In this document: positions 24,895 through 33,012 of the stretch, piece after piece | Layout: each line of letters begins with the position of its first letter | How positions within the stretch are numbered: the stretch's first letter is position 1 | Assembly: GCF_900184685.1 (NCBI RefSeq) | Contig: NZ_FXXL01000007.1 | Coordinates: 2,294,001 to 2,358,000, forward strand | DNA from: Butyricimonas sp. Marseille-P3923 | GTDB taxonomy: Bacteria; Bacteroidota; Bacteroidia; Bacteroidales; Marinifilaceae | Direction: 5' to 3' | Length of the DNA stretch: 64,000 bases | Notes under the pieces: model-generated | Told to the model about the DNA's origin: nothing | What the model saw: only the letters and a program-made list of their open reading frames with translations | Databases searched by the model: none | Made by a program: the position numbers and the translations under genes

Positions 24895-27894
24895 ATGCAG
24901 AATAAAGGAGCGATTACACTACTCGCTGTTGCACTAGCATTGGTGAGTCTTTATCAGTTGTTTTTTACTTATAAAACGAACCAGGTAGAGAGAGCAGCAA
25001 GCGCATTTGCGAACGGCGATCCGGCTAAAGAAAAGCAATATTTGGATTCAATCGCAAATCAAACGGTTTACAATTTCCTCGGATTGGCCAAATTCACTTA
25101 CAAGGAATGTAAGGAATTAGAGTTGAACCTCGGTTTGGACTTGAAAGGCGGTATGAACGTAACCATGGAAGTTGACGTGGTTGACGTGGTAAAAAGCCTT
25201 GCCAACCACAGTACTGACCCCGCTTTCAACCAAGCGATAGAGGAAGCCGTTAAAATGAGAGTTTCCAGCCCGAAAGACTTTGTTACCCTTTTCGGTGAGG
25301 CTTTTGAAAAAATAGCCCCGGGAGCACAGTTAGCTTCTCCGGCAATCTTCGGTACTCACGAGATGAGAGAAAAAATCAAAGTGGGCGCGACCAACAAGGA
25401 AGTTCTCGACGTGGTTAGAAAAGAAGCGGAAGGAGCTATCGACAACACGTTTAATATTCTCCGTACTCGTATCGACCGTTTCGGTGTGGCACAACCCAAC
25501 ATCCGTAAAGCAGATATTTCCGGAAGAATTATCATCGAGTTGCCGGGTATCAAAGAACCGCAACGTGTAAGAGAGTTGTTGCAAGGAACGGCTGCATTGG
25601 AATTTTACGAAACATACGATAACAGCAGAGCATTCGATGCCGGCGACCAAGCATTTTACAACTACCTTGCCCAAGCAGACCAGAAGTTAGCTGAAGTGTT
25701 GCAAGCACAAGCCAAAACTGAGGTTGTGACAGACACAGCGAGTCAAGCGGGAGTAAAACAAGAAGAGAATAAAGAATCCGCCATCTTGGACGCGATCAAG
25801 GGTGAAGCCGATTCATTGAAAAATTTAAGCCGAAACGATATCGCGAAAGAACACCCGTTATTCGCTTTATTGCAACCTAACATGACACGCGAAGGTTTAG
25901 GAACCGGTTCATGTGTCGGTTACGCTTTCGCGAAAGATACCGGGACAATCAACGCTTATTTGCGTATGCCGCAAGTAAGAGCGTTATTCCCGCGCAACTC
26001 CCGTTTGTTGTGGGAAATGAAAGCTACTCCCGAGGGATTAATCGGGTTGCACGCGATTAAAATCACGACCCGTAACGGAAAGGCTCCTCTTGAAGGAGAC
26101 GCGGTTGTGGACGCCCGTCAAGATTACGACCAACAGGGAAAACCGGTTGTTTCCATGAGCATGAACAGCGAGGGAGCCAAAACTTGGGCTCGCTTGACCA
26201 AAGATAATGTAAACCGTAGCATCGCTATCGTTATTGACGGAGTGGTAGCCTCTTCACCCAACGTGATGAACGAAATCAAGGGCGGTAGCTCTCAAATCTC
26301 CGGTCGTTTCGACGTGAAAGAAGCAGGTGACCTTGCCAACATATTGAAATCCGGTAAATTGCCCGCACCCGCACGCATCATCGCTGACGAGGTTGTAGGA
26401 GCATCTTTGGGACAAGAAGCTATTCAATCCGGTATGTGGTCATTCATCATCGCCTTCGTGCTGGTATTGGCTTACATGCTATTCTTCTATAGCAAGAGCG
26501 CCGGATTGGCTGCCGATATCGCGTTGCTTGCCAACTTGTTCTTCTTGTTCGGTATTCTGGCATCCATCGGAGCCGTGTTGACACTGCCCGGTATCGCCGG
26601 TATCGTGTTGACCATGGGTATGGCGGTTGATGCCAACGTGTTGATTTACGAACGTATCCAAGAAGAGTTAAGAGCCGGCAAAGGCTTGAAACTCGCTATC
26701 AAGGAGGGTTACAGTAACGCATACTCCGCTATCATCGACGGTCAGTTGACCACGTTGATCACCGGATTTATCCTGTACTATTTCGGAGAAGGTCCTATCA
26801 AAGGATTCGCGACCACGTTGATCATCGGTATCTTGTCTTCTCTGTTCACGGCAATCTTTATCACCCGCTTGATCCTCGAGAGAGCAGCCAAGAAGAGTGA
26901 TAACGTGACATTCACTACACCGTTGACCGCGAACTGGCTGAGAAATACCAAATTCCCGTTCTTGCAAAAACGCAAGATCAGTTACACTATTTCAGGTATC
27001 GCTATCATCATTTGTTTCGTATCTCTGTTCACGAGAGGTCTAGATAAAGGTATCGACTTCGTCGGAGGTAGAACTTATACCGTGACTTTCGCCCAAGACG
27101 TACAAGTTGGAGACGTCGCTGAACAATTGGCTGAAGTTTACGGAAGCGCACCCGAGGTAAAAACAGTGGGAACAGCGAATAATGTTAAAATCACGACTAA
27201 ATACAGGATCGAAGAAAGCGGCGCTGATGTTGACGCTAATGTAGACTCCTTATTATACGTGGGATTACAGAATATTCTCCCTGCCGGAACTGATTATGAA
27301 ACATTCCGTTCCGTGAACTTGCAACAAACCCAAAAGATCGGACCCGCCGTGGCTGAAGACATGACGAGAGCCGCTATCTGGTCGGTATTGTTCGCGTTAC
27401 TCGGTATCTTCATCTACATCATGGTGAGATTCTCCAAATGGCAATACGGAGCCGGAGCTGTTGTCGGTTTGGCACATAACACGATTATCGTAATCGGAGC
27501 CTTCTCTCTGTTTGCAGGCTTGTTACCGTTCTCGTTGGAAGTAGACCAAGCGTTTATCGCTGCCGTGTTGACTGTTGTGGGTTACTCAATCAACGACACC
27601 GTGGTTGTATTCGACCGTATCCGTGAATATCGCAAACTGTACCCGAAACGAGATGACGGGCAGGTGGTAAATGACGCGTTGAACTCCACGCTACGTCGTA
27701 CGTTCAGTACATCATTATCAACAATCGTCGTGTTGTTAGCGATATTTATCTTCGGTGGGGCATCTATCAAGGGATTCATTTTCGCCTTGTTAGTCGGTAT
27801 CGTGGTCGGTACATACTCGTCACTGTTTATCGCGACTCCGATCTCTTTCGACTTAAGCAGAAGATTCGGGAAGAAATCAGAAGAGAAAAAATAG
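24895..27894 (+). CDS. secDF: Protein translocase subunit SecDF (fused)
   Basis: 999 residues, SecD and SecF joined as in most Bacteroidetes. SecD part: membrane helix 1 (about 7-25), periplasmic P1 region (ELNLGLDLKGGMNVTMEV; FNILRTRIDRFGVAQPNI), then five helices with VLTMGMAVDANVLIYERIQEEL. SecF part from about residue 690: FTRGLDKGIDFVGGRTY, then helices with VGYSINDTVVVFDRIREYRK. It uses the proton gradient to pull exported proteins through SecYEG. Monocistronic with a strong terminator. Confidence 0.97.
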   Translation: MQNKGAITLLAVALALVSLYQLFFTYKTNQVERAASAFANGDPAKEKQYLDSIANQTVYNFLGLAKFTYKECKELELNLGLDLKGGMNVTMEVDVVDVVKSLANHSTDPAFNQAIEEAVKMRVSSPKDFVTLFGEAFEKIAPGAQLASPAIFGTHEMREKIKVGATNKEVLDVVRKEAEGAIDNTFNILRTRIDRFGVAQPNIRKADISGRIIIELPGIKEPQRVRELLQGTAALEFYETYDNSRAFDAGDQAFYNYLAQADQKLAEVLQAQAKTEVVTDTASQAGVKQEENKESAILDAIKGEADSLKNLSRNDIAKEHPLFALLQPNMTREGLGTGSCVGYAFAKDTGTINAYLRMPQVRALFPRNSRLLWEMKATPEGLIGLHAIKITTRNGKAPLEGDAVVDARQDYDQQGKPVVSMSMNSEGAKTWARLTKDNVNRSIAIVIDGVVASSPNVMNEIKGGSSQISGRFDVKEAGDLANILKSGKLPAPARIIADEVVGASLGQEAIQSGMWSFIIAFVLVLAYMLFFYSKSAGLAADIALLANLFFLFGILASIGAVLTLPGIAGIVLTMGMAVDANVLIYERIQEELRAGKGLKLAIKEGYSNAYSAIIDGQLTTLITGFILYYFGEGPIKGFATTLIIGILSSLFTAIFITRLILERAAKKSDNVTFTTPLTANWLRNTKFPFLQKRKISYTISGIAIIICFVSLFTRGLDKGIDFVGGRTYTVTFAQDVQVGDVAEQLAEVYGSAPEVKTVGTANNVKITTKYRIEESGADVDANVDSLLYVGLQNILPAGTDYETFRSVNLQQTQKIGPAVAEDMTRAAIWSVLFALLGIFIYIMVRFSKWQYGAGAVVGLAHNTIIVIGAFSLFAGLLPFSLEVDQAFIAAVLTVVGYSINDTVVVFDRIREYRKLYPKRDDGQVVNDALNSTLRRTFSTSLSTIVVLLAIFIFGGASIKGFIFALLVGIVVGTYSSLFIATPISFDLSRRFGKKSEEKK

Positions 27895-27915
27895 TACTAT
27901 TTTACTATATAGAAG

Positions 27916-27943
27916 AAACCGCCTCGGTCGAGGCGGTTTTTTT
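27916..27943 (+). terminator. secDF terminator
   Basis: Perfect 10-bp stem AAACCGCCTC/GAGGCGGTTT with GGTC loop followed by T-run. Confidence 0.9.
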
Positions 27944-28014
27944 ATACCAAAATCTTTATTTCACTTACAAATTGAAAGCAAAAAACGGCAAATAATATTA
28001 AAGTTGCAATTTAC

Positions 28015-28046
28015 TTGGGTTTATTGCGATAAATGTCTTATTTTTG
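28015..28046 (+). promoter_or_regulatory. Promoter of the hydrogenase operon
   Basis: TTG (28015-28017), 21 bp, TATTTTTG (28039-28046). Predicted start near 28053, which excludes an upstream ATG at 28044 and supports the start at 28089. Confidence 0.65.
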
Positions 28047-28088
28047 CAACGCAGAAAGTATCAACCTGAAAATCGAAGAAGTACAAGT

Positions 28089-28337
28089 ATGTCAAAGCGC
28101 CAAATCAGAATCTGTTTAGGAAGTTCCTGCTTCTCCCGGGGAAATAACACGAACCTCGGGGCAATCAAGAAATACCTGAGTGAAAACAACTTGGAAGCAG
28201 AGATCGATTTTTGTGGACATTTGTGTGAAGAATTGTGCAGCAAAGGTCCGATTATTCGGATTGATGATAAAGTGTACGAAGAAGTGAATCTCTCTCGTTT
28301 ATATAAAATCTTACAAGAAGAGTTCCCATGCAACTAA
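28089..28337 (+). CDS. Thioredoxin-like [2Fe-2S] ferredoxin (NuoE-like), hydrogenase operon
   Basis: 82 residues from ATG 28089 (MSKRQIRICLGSSCFSRG). Four cysteines in the NuoE/thioredoxin-like ferredoxin pattern: CLGSSC near the N terminus and CGHLCEELC mid-protein. It would carry one [2Fe-2S] cluster and pass electrons to or from the sensory hydrogenase encoded next. Its stop overlaps the start of that gene by 10 nt. Cytoplasmic. Confidence 0.85.
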   Translation: MSKRQIRICLGSSCFSRGNNTNLGAIKKYLSENNLEAEIDFCGHLCEELCSKGPIIRIDDKVYEEVNLSRLYKILQEEFPCN

Positions 28338-30043
28338 GACCTATCTACACGGAATCGGACAATTGTCAGGATTGTTACAAGTGCATACGGGAATGTCCCG
28401 TGAAAGCAATCCGAATGGAAAACAACCAAGCCTCCATTATAGAAGACCGTTGTATCTATTGCGGACATTGCACGCAGATATGCCCAACCGGAGCTAAAAA
28501 GATTCGCGACGGACTGACCCGGGCGAAACTGACATTGGCGCAAAACCCGAAAGTATTGCTCTCCCTCGCCCCCTCGTACGTGAGCGAATTCGAGGGAATC
28601 CATTCCAGCGTGTTGATTGCCGCTATCAAAAGATTAGGATTTGCCGACGTGTCGGAAACCGCGCTCGGGGCGGAAATCGTTTCAGACCGGACGGACAAAT
28701 TCCTGCAAGAAGCGGAAAACGGAGTTTATATCTCTTCAGCCTGCCCGGTCGTAGTGGAATATATCCGGAAATACTCGCCGGAACACGTGCATAACATTAC
28801 GCCGATCATTTCCCCGATGCTGGCTCATGCCAAAATATTGAAACAATTATACGGGGATGATGTCAAGATCGTGTTCGCCGGCCCCTGCATCTGCAAGAAA
28901 CTGGAGGCAGACACGTTCAATCACTTGATCGACGTGGTGATCACGTTCAAGGATTTAAAGAAATGGTTCGAGCAGACCGAAATAAACCTTCATCAAATCG
29001 CACCGGGACAACCGAACGCGCATTTTATCCCTTATCGTTCGGGATTGGGCGCGTACTATCCTATCGAGGGCGGAATGTTGAAAGGCTTGCATGAAGGGGG
29101 AAAACAAATACACAACATGGCCTTTTCCGAATTATCGACGGTAAAAGACGTGCTGAAATCTCTGGATACACACCGGAAAAACGATTCCATTTTTCTGGAA
29201 CTATTGGCATGCAAAGGCGGTTGTATCAACGGTCCCGCGAAATTAAGCCATATTTCCCCGGCGTTAAAAAGATACGAAATTATACATCAATCGGAACTGG
29301 GCAATCCCAAGGATGATTTTAAAGATATAGACCTTCAGATACTATTCTGCAAGGACCCGCATATCCAAGACCATATCTACACGGAAGAGGAAATTAAACA
29401 AGCCATGGCAGTAGTCGGGAAAACCGGACCGGAGGACGAGTTGAATTGCAGCGGTTGCGGGTACGACTCTTGCCGGGATTTCGCCATCGCCATGCTGGAA
29501 GGAAGAGCCGAGGAAAACATGTGCGTATCCTATATGCGGAAAATCGCGCACGATAAAGCGACGGTTCTCCTGCAAAAGATACCCGCCGGTGTGGTATTGG
29601 TCAACTCGGAGTTGAAGATCATGGATATGAATCAATCCTGTGCCACGATCATGGGCGAAGACATAGCCGCCATATACGAGGTTACCCCCGGATTGAACGG
29701 AGTTCCGTTGAAAAACATCTGTTCTTTCGAAGACTTGTTCCGTGCCGTGTTGACAACCGGCAAAGAAATTATCGAGCGGCAAGTGCGTGAAGAAGAGCAC
29801 ACGTGGATTATTTCAATTTACAATATACAACCTCATCATCTGGTATTCGGATTACTGCAAGACCTGCGGGAACCTTACGTGCGCAAGGAATGGATGCTTG
29901 AAAAAACTCAGGAAGTAATCAAAAAACACATGGAGACCGTTCAACAAGTGGCTTGCTTACTCGGAGAAAACGCGGCATTTACTGATGCCATGCTACGTAC
30001 CGTTATGGATGCTTACAAAAAGGATGACAAGAAACCACTTTAA
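28328..30043 (+). CDS. Sensory [FeFe] hydrogenase with PAS domain (HydS-like, group C)
   Basis: 571 residues. Two ferredoxin clusters (Cys13/16/19/23 and Cys42/45/48/52) are followed by an H-cluster domain. Its motifs are SSACP (Cys139), AGPCICKK (Cys187) and LACKGGCING (Cys295, Cys299), so all four H-cluster ligands are present. The proton-relay cysteine of catalytic enzymes (TSCCP) is Ala138, the pattern of sensory group C enzymes. Then come an extra four-Cys domain (CSGCGYDSC, with Cys399) and a PAS-like domain (about 405-510). It probably senses H2 or redox state and signals through the adjacent PP2C phosphatase. Cytoplasmic. Confidence 0.88.
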   Translation: MQLRPIYTESDNCQDCYKCIRECPVKAIRMENNQASIIEDRCIYCGHCTQICPTGAKKIRDGLTRAKLTLAQNPKVLLSLAPSYVSEFEGIHSSVLIAAIKRLGFADVSETALGAEIVSDRTDKFLQEAENGVYISSACPVVVEYIRKYSPEHVHNITPIISPMLAHAKILKQLYGDDVKIVFAGPCICKKLEADTFNHLIDVVITFKDLKKWFEQTEINLHQIAPGQPNAHFIPYRSGLGAYYPIEGGMLKGLHEGGKQIHNMAFSELSTVKDVLKSLDTHRKNDSIFLELLACKGGCINGPAKLSHISPALKRYEIIHQSELGNPKDDFKDIDLQILFCKDPHIQDHIYTEEEIKQAMAVVGKTGPEDELNCSGCGYDSCRDFAIAMLEGRAEENMCVSYMRKIAHDKATVLLQKIPAGVVLVNSELKIMDMNQSCATIMGEDIAAIYEVTPGLNGVPLKNICSFEDLFRAVLTTGKEIIERQVREEEHTWIISIYNIQPHHLVFGLLQDLREPYVRKEWMLEKTQEVIKKHMETVQQVACLLGENAAFTDAMLRTVMDAYKKDDKKPL

Positions 30044-30054
30044 TTTCATTTGTT

Positions 30055-31239
30055 TTGAGAAATAACGGTAATTTCATCGAGGTTGACTTCTTCCAGAAGA
30101 ACAAAGCAGGCAATGTTGTTTGCGGGGATTGTTTCATGTCGCAGAAGTTAAAAGGCGAAGGACGCGTAATCAGCGTGTTGTCCGACGGGTTGGGTAGCGG
30201 GATCAAAGCCTGCGTGCTATCCACGATGACCGCTACCATGGCCATGAATTTCACCGCCATGAACGAAAGCATCCTGCGTACTTCGACTTCTATCATGAAC
30301 ACCTTACCCAAGGATATGGTGCGCAAGATCAGTTACTCCACGTTCTGTATCTGTGATATCGACTGTTTCGGAAGCGTGAAGATCATCGAGTACGAGACTC
30401 CCTCGTACTACCTTTACCGTAACGGCTCATTCGTGAACATACACAAGGAAAAGATCCCCGTGGAACGCGAAGATTTAGAAAACACATGCCTGTGGATTTC
30501 CGAATTTACACTGGAAAAAGAGGATCGAATCATCTTCTTCAGTGACGGAGTCTCGCAATCCGGAATGGGTTCCCACAAAATGCCTTTCGGGTGGGAAGAC
30601 GGCGTTAAAGATTATGTTGCCGGTTTAATAGAACACTATAATGATATATCAGCCAAGGAACTCGCGCATAAAATCGTGAGTCAGGCAGAAAAAAACGACG
30701 GGTATTCACTGAAAGACGACACGAGTTGTTGTGTCATCTACATGCGGAAACCCCGGAACCTACTTGTATGTACAGGTCCTCCCTACGACGAGAAAAATGA
30801 CAAATACCTTGCCAACCGGGTACGGGAATTTCAAGGTAAGAAAATTCTCTGCGGGGGAACGACAGCTACCATCCTTTCACGGGAACTAGGGGCAAGCATG
30901 GAAGTAGATATGAATATCGTGGACAAGGAACTCCCTCCCATTTCCAAAATGGAAGGAATTGATTTGGTCACGGAAGGTATCCTCACGCTCGGGAAAGTGG
31001 AACGCATCCTGACCGCCGGGGATATAGACAAACGCCGTGAAGCCGGACCGGCCGAAATGGTGGTAAAAATGTTGTTGAATAGCGATAAGATCACGCTACT
31101 CGTGGGAACCCGTATCAACACGGCGCACCAAGATCCCAATCTACCTGTAGAATTAGAGATCCGGAGAAACGTGGTCAAAAAAATAAAATTTTTATTGGAG
31201 ACAAAGTATCTGAAAGATGTAGAGATTATGTATATTTAG
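30055..31239 (+). CDS. SpoIIE-type PP2C serine/threonine phosphatase, hydrogenase-linked
   Basis: 394 residues from a probable TTG start at 30055; the first ATG (codon 28) would remove part of the PP2C fold. Metal-binding motifs are SVLSDGLGSGIKA, IIFFSDGVSQSG and DDTSCCVIYM. After about residue 240 a further ~150-residue domain begins with NLLVCTGPPYDEKNDKYL and ends with ELEIRRNVVKKIKFLLE. It is conserved-looking but unknown to me. It sits between the sensory and catalytic hydrogenase genes, 11 nt after the former, and is the likely output of the H2 sensor. Confidence 0.85.
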   Translation: MRNNGNFIEVDFFQKNKAGNVVCGDCFMSQKLKGEGRVISVLSDGLGSGIKACVLSTMTATMAMNFTAMNESILRTSTSIMNTLPKDMVRKISYSTFCICDIDCFGSVKIIEYETPSYYLYRNGSFVNIHKEKIPVEREDLENTCLWISEFTLEKEDRIIFFSDGVSQSGMGSHKMPFGWEDGVKDYVAGLIEHYNDISAKELAHKIVSQAEKNDGYSLKDDTSCCVIYMRKPRNLLVCTGPPYDEKNDKYLANRVREFQGKKILCGGTTATILSRELGASMEVDMNIVDKELPPISKMEGIDLVTEGILTLGKVERILTAGDIDKRREAGPAEMVVKMLLNSDKITLLVGTRINTAHQDPNLPVELEIRRNVVKKIKFLLETKYLKDVEIMYI

Positions 31240-31267
31240 GGGCAAAATTCAAAAACTGGCTCACATT

Positions 31268-31522
31268 ATGGAAAAAGTAAATTTAAAAATATGCGTAGGC
31301 ACCATGTGTTATGTTATGGGCGGCGCTGAATTGAGAGATGTTATTGAATCTCTTCCCCAGAATATCACCGAACATCTGAACGTTAGCTATTCTCCATGCC
31401 TCGGGTGCAGTAAAGGCGAAGAAGCACCCCCGTTTATAGAGATAAACGGCAAACGAGTCGCCGGCGTTAGTAAAAATAGTTTAATACGAATTATAAAAGA
31501 GGAACTTAGAGATGTTGTATGA
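31268..31522 (+). CDS. NuoE-like [2Fe-2S] protein partner of group B hydrogenase
   Basis: 84 residues with CVGTMC and CLGCSKG cysteine pairs, the thioredoxin-like ferredoxin pattern. Continuing motif AGVSKNSLIRIIKEEL is typical of the NuoE C terminus. It starts 28 nt after the phosphatase and overlaps the hydrogenase start by 11 nt. It likely shuttles electrons to the catalytic hydrogenase. It is a second, distinct copy of the type seen at 28089. Confidence 0.82.
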   Translation: MEKVNLKICVGTMCYVMGGAELRDVIESLPQNITEHLNVSYSPCLGCSKGEEAPPFIEINGKRVAGVSKNSLIRIIKEELRDVV

Positions 31523-32933
31523 CAATTTTGCAATGCTCACGAAACGTGAGCTACTGATTAGAATTGTAAAACTTTTAAAAGAAAAGAATTTAGTAGACGG
31601 CGTGAAGTACATCCCGGTGGAAATGCGTCCAAAAAATAAGCGACCGATAAAATGCTGCGTGCATAAGGATCGTTATATCTTGAAACACAAGATTATTTCA
31701 ATTTTGGGTTTCGAGATCACGGACGAGGAAATCGACTTAATCCCGTTAGCTGAATTCGCGCAGAAAGCCTTGGACAACAAGAACACGAAAGAGAATATTC
31801 TTTCCGTGGTACACGAAGCTTGTAGCGCGTGTATGCAATCGCAGTATTTCGTGACCAACATGTGCCGGGGTTGCGAGGGACGTCCCTGCCTGATGAACTG
31901 CCCGAAAGCAGCCATCTCCTTCAAAGGCGGCAAAGCATCTATCACACAGGAAGACTGCGTGAGTTGCGGACTTTGTGCCAAAGTGTGCCCCTACCACGCG
32001 ATCGTGTACACTCCCGTACCTTGCGAGGAAGTATGTCCGGTAAAAGCAATCTCCAAAGGAGAAGACGGCACGGAACATATTGACAAAGATAAATGTATCT
32101 ATTGCGGAAAGTGTATGCAAACCTGCCCGTACGGTGCCATCATGGAACGCTCCAAAATCATCGACGTGTACAAAGGCATCACGAACCCGGATAAAAAGAT
32201 TATTGCCATTCCTGCCCCAGCTATCTATGGGCAGTTTAACGCTACCCCGGGACAGATTCTTGCAGCCATTAAAGCTATCGGATTCGACGAAGTAGTTGAA
32301 GTAGCTCTTGGTGCGGAAGACACTTCCCGCAACGAGGCTGCCGAATTCATGGAACGCATGCACGAGGGCAAACCTTTCATGACCACCTCATGCTGCCCGG
32401 CATACGTGGGTTGGGTAGACAAACACGCTCCCATGGTGAAACCGTTCGTTTCGGACACCCGTAGCCCCATGGTATACGCTGCCCGACGCGTGAAAGAACA
32501 ATATCCTGACGCGGACGTTGTATTCATTGGTCCCTGTCTGGCAAAACGCTACGAGGCAGAAATGTACGTTCCGGAAGTGGATTACGTGATGAGTTTCGAG
32601 GAACTCGGTGCGTTTATGGTCGCTTACGACATTGATGTAGAGAAATGCGAAGAATTGCCGCTGAACCCGGAAGTAACGAAATACTCCCGCGGATACGCCC
32701 AAGCCGGAGGTGTTCGTGACGCTATCGTTCAAGCGGTAGGTAACGGTTATACCACCCTCTCGCTCGAAGGATTAGATAAAAAGAACCAAACCTTGCTGAA
32801 AATGATGCCGAAGAAACCCGAAGCCCAATTCGTGGAAGTCATGGCTTGTGACGGCGGTTGCGTGAACGGTCCTTGTTCACTAGCCCCGCTGACGCTGGCA
32901 AAACGGCAGATAAAGAAGGCGTTGGATAAATAA
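31512..32933 (+). CDS. [FeFe] hydrogenase, group B, catalytic
   Basis: 473 residues (a later ATG at 31533 is possible). An N-terminal ~100-residue segment without Fe-S motifs is followed by Cys118/121/126/130, Cys149/152/155/159, Cys171/175 and Cys195/198/201/205, i.e. several [4Fe-4S] sites. The H-cluster motifs are TTSCCPAYVGW (Cys294 proton relay, Cys295 ligand), IGPCLAKR (Cys342) and MACDGGCVNGPC (Cys446, Cys450). All catalytic residues are intact. It probably evolves H2 from reduced ferredoxin during fermentation. The H-cluster maturases HydEFG are not in this window. Confidence 0.92.
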   Translation: MLYDNFAMLTKRELLIRIVKLLKEKNLVDGVKYIPVEMRPKNKRPIKCCVHKDRYILKHKIISILGFEITDEEIDLIPLAEFAQKALDNKNTKENILSVVHEACSACMQSQYFVTNMCRGCEGRPCLMNCPKAAISFKGGKASITQEDCVSCGLCAKVCPYHAIVYTPVPCEEVCPVKAISKGEDGTEHIDKDKCIYCGKCMQTCPYGAIMERSKIIDVYKGITNPDKKIIAIPAPAIYGQFNATPGQILAAIKAIGFDEVVEVALGAEDTSRNEAAEFMERMHEGKPFMTTSCCPAYVGWVDKHAPMVKPFVSDTRSPMVYAARRVKEQYPDADVVFIGPCLAKRYEAEMYVPEVDYVMSFEELGAFMVAYDIDVEKCEELPLNPEVTKYSRGYAQAGGVRDAIVQAVGNGYTTLSLEGLDKKNQTLLKMMPKKPEAQFVEVMACDGGCVNGPCSLAPLTLAKRQIKKALDK

Positions 32934-32954
32934 GAAAATATTCATTCAAAAGCA

Positions 32955-32982
32955 AGTGCCCCGAAAGGGGCACTCTTTTTTT
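32955..32982 (+). terminator. Terminator of hydrogenase operon
   Basis: AGTGCCCC-GAAA-GGGGCACT with GNRA-type loop followed by C and seven T, 21 nt after the stop. Confidence 0.9.
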
Positions 32983-33012
32983 ACACAAACACAAGAAAGA
33001 AGAGAATCATCA

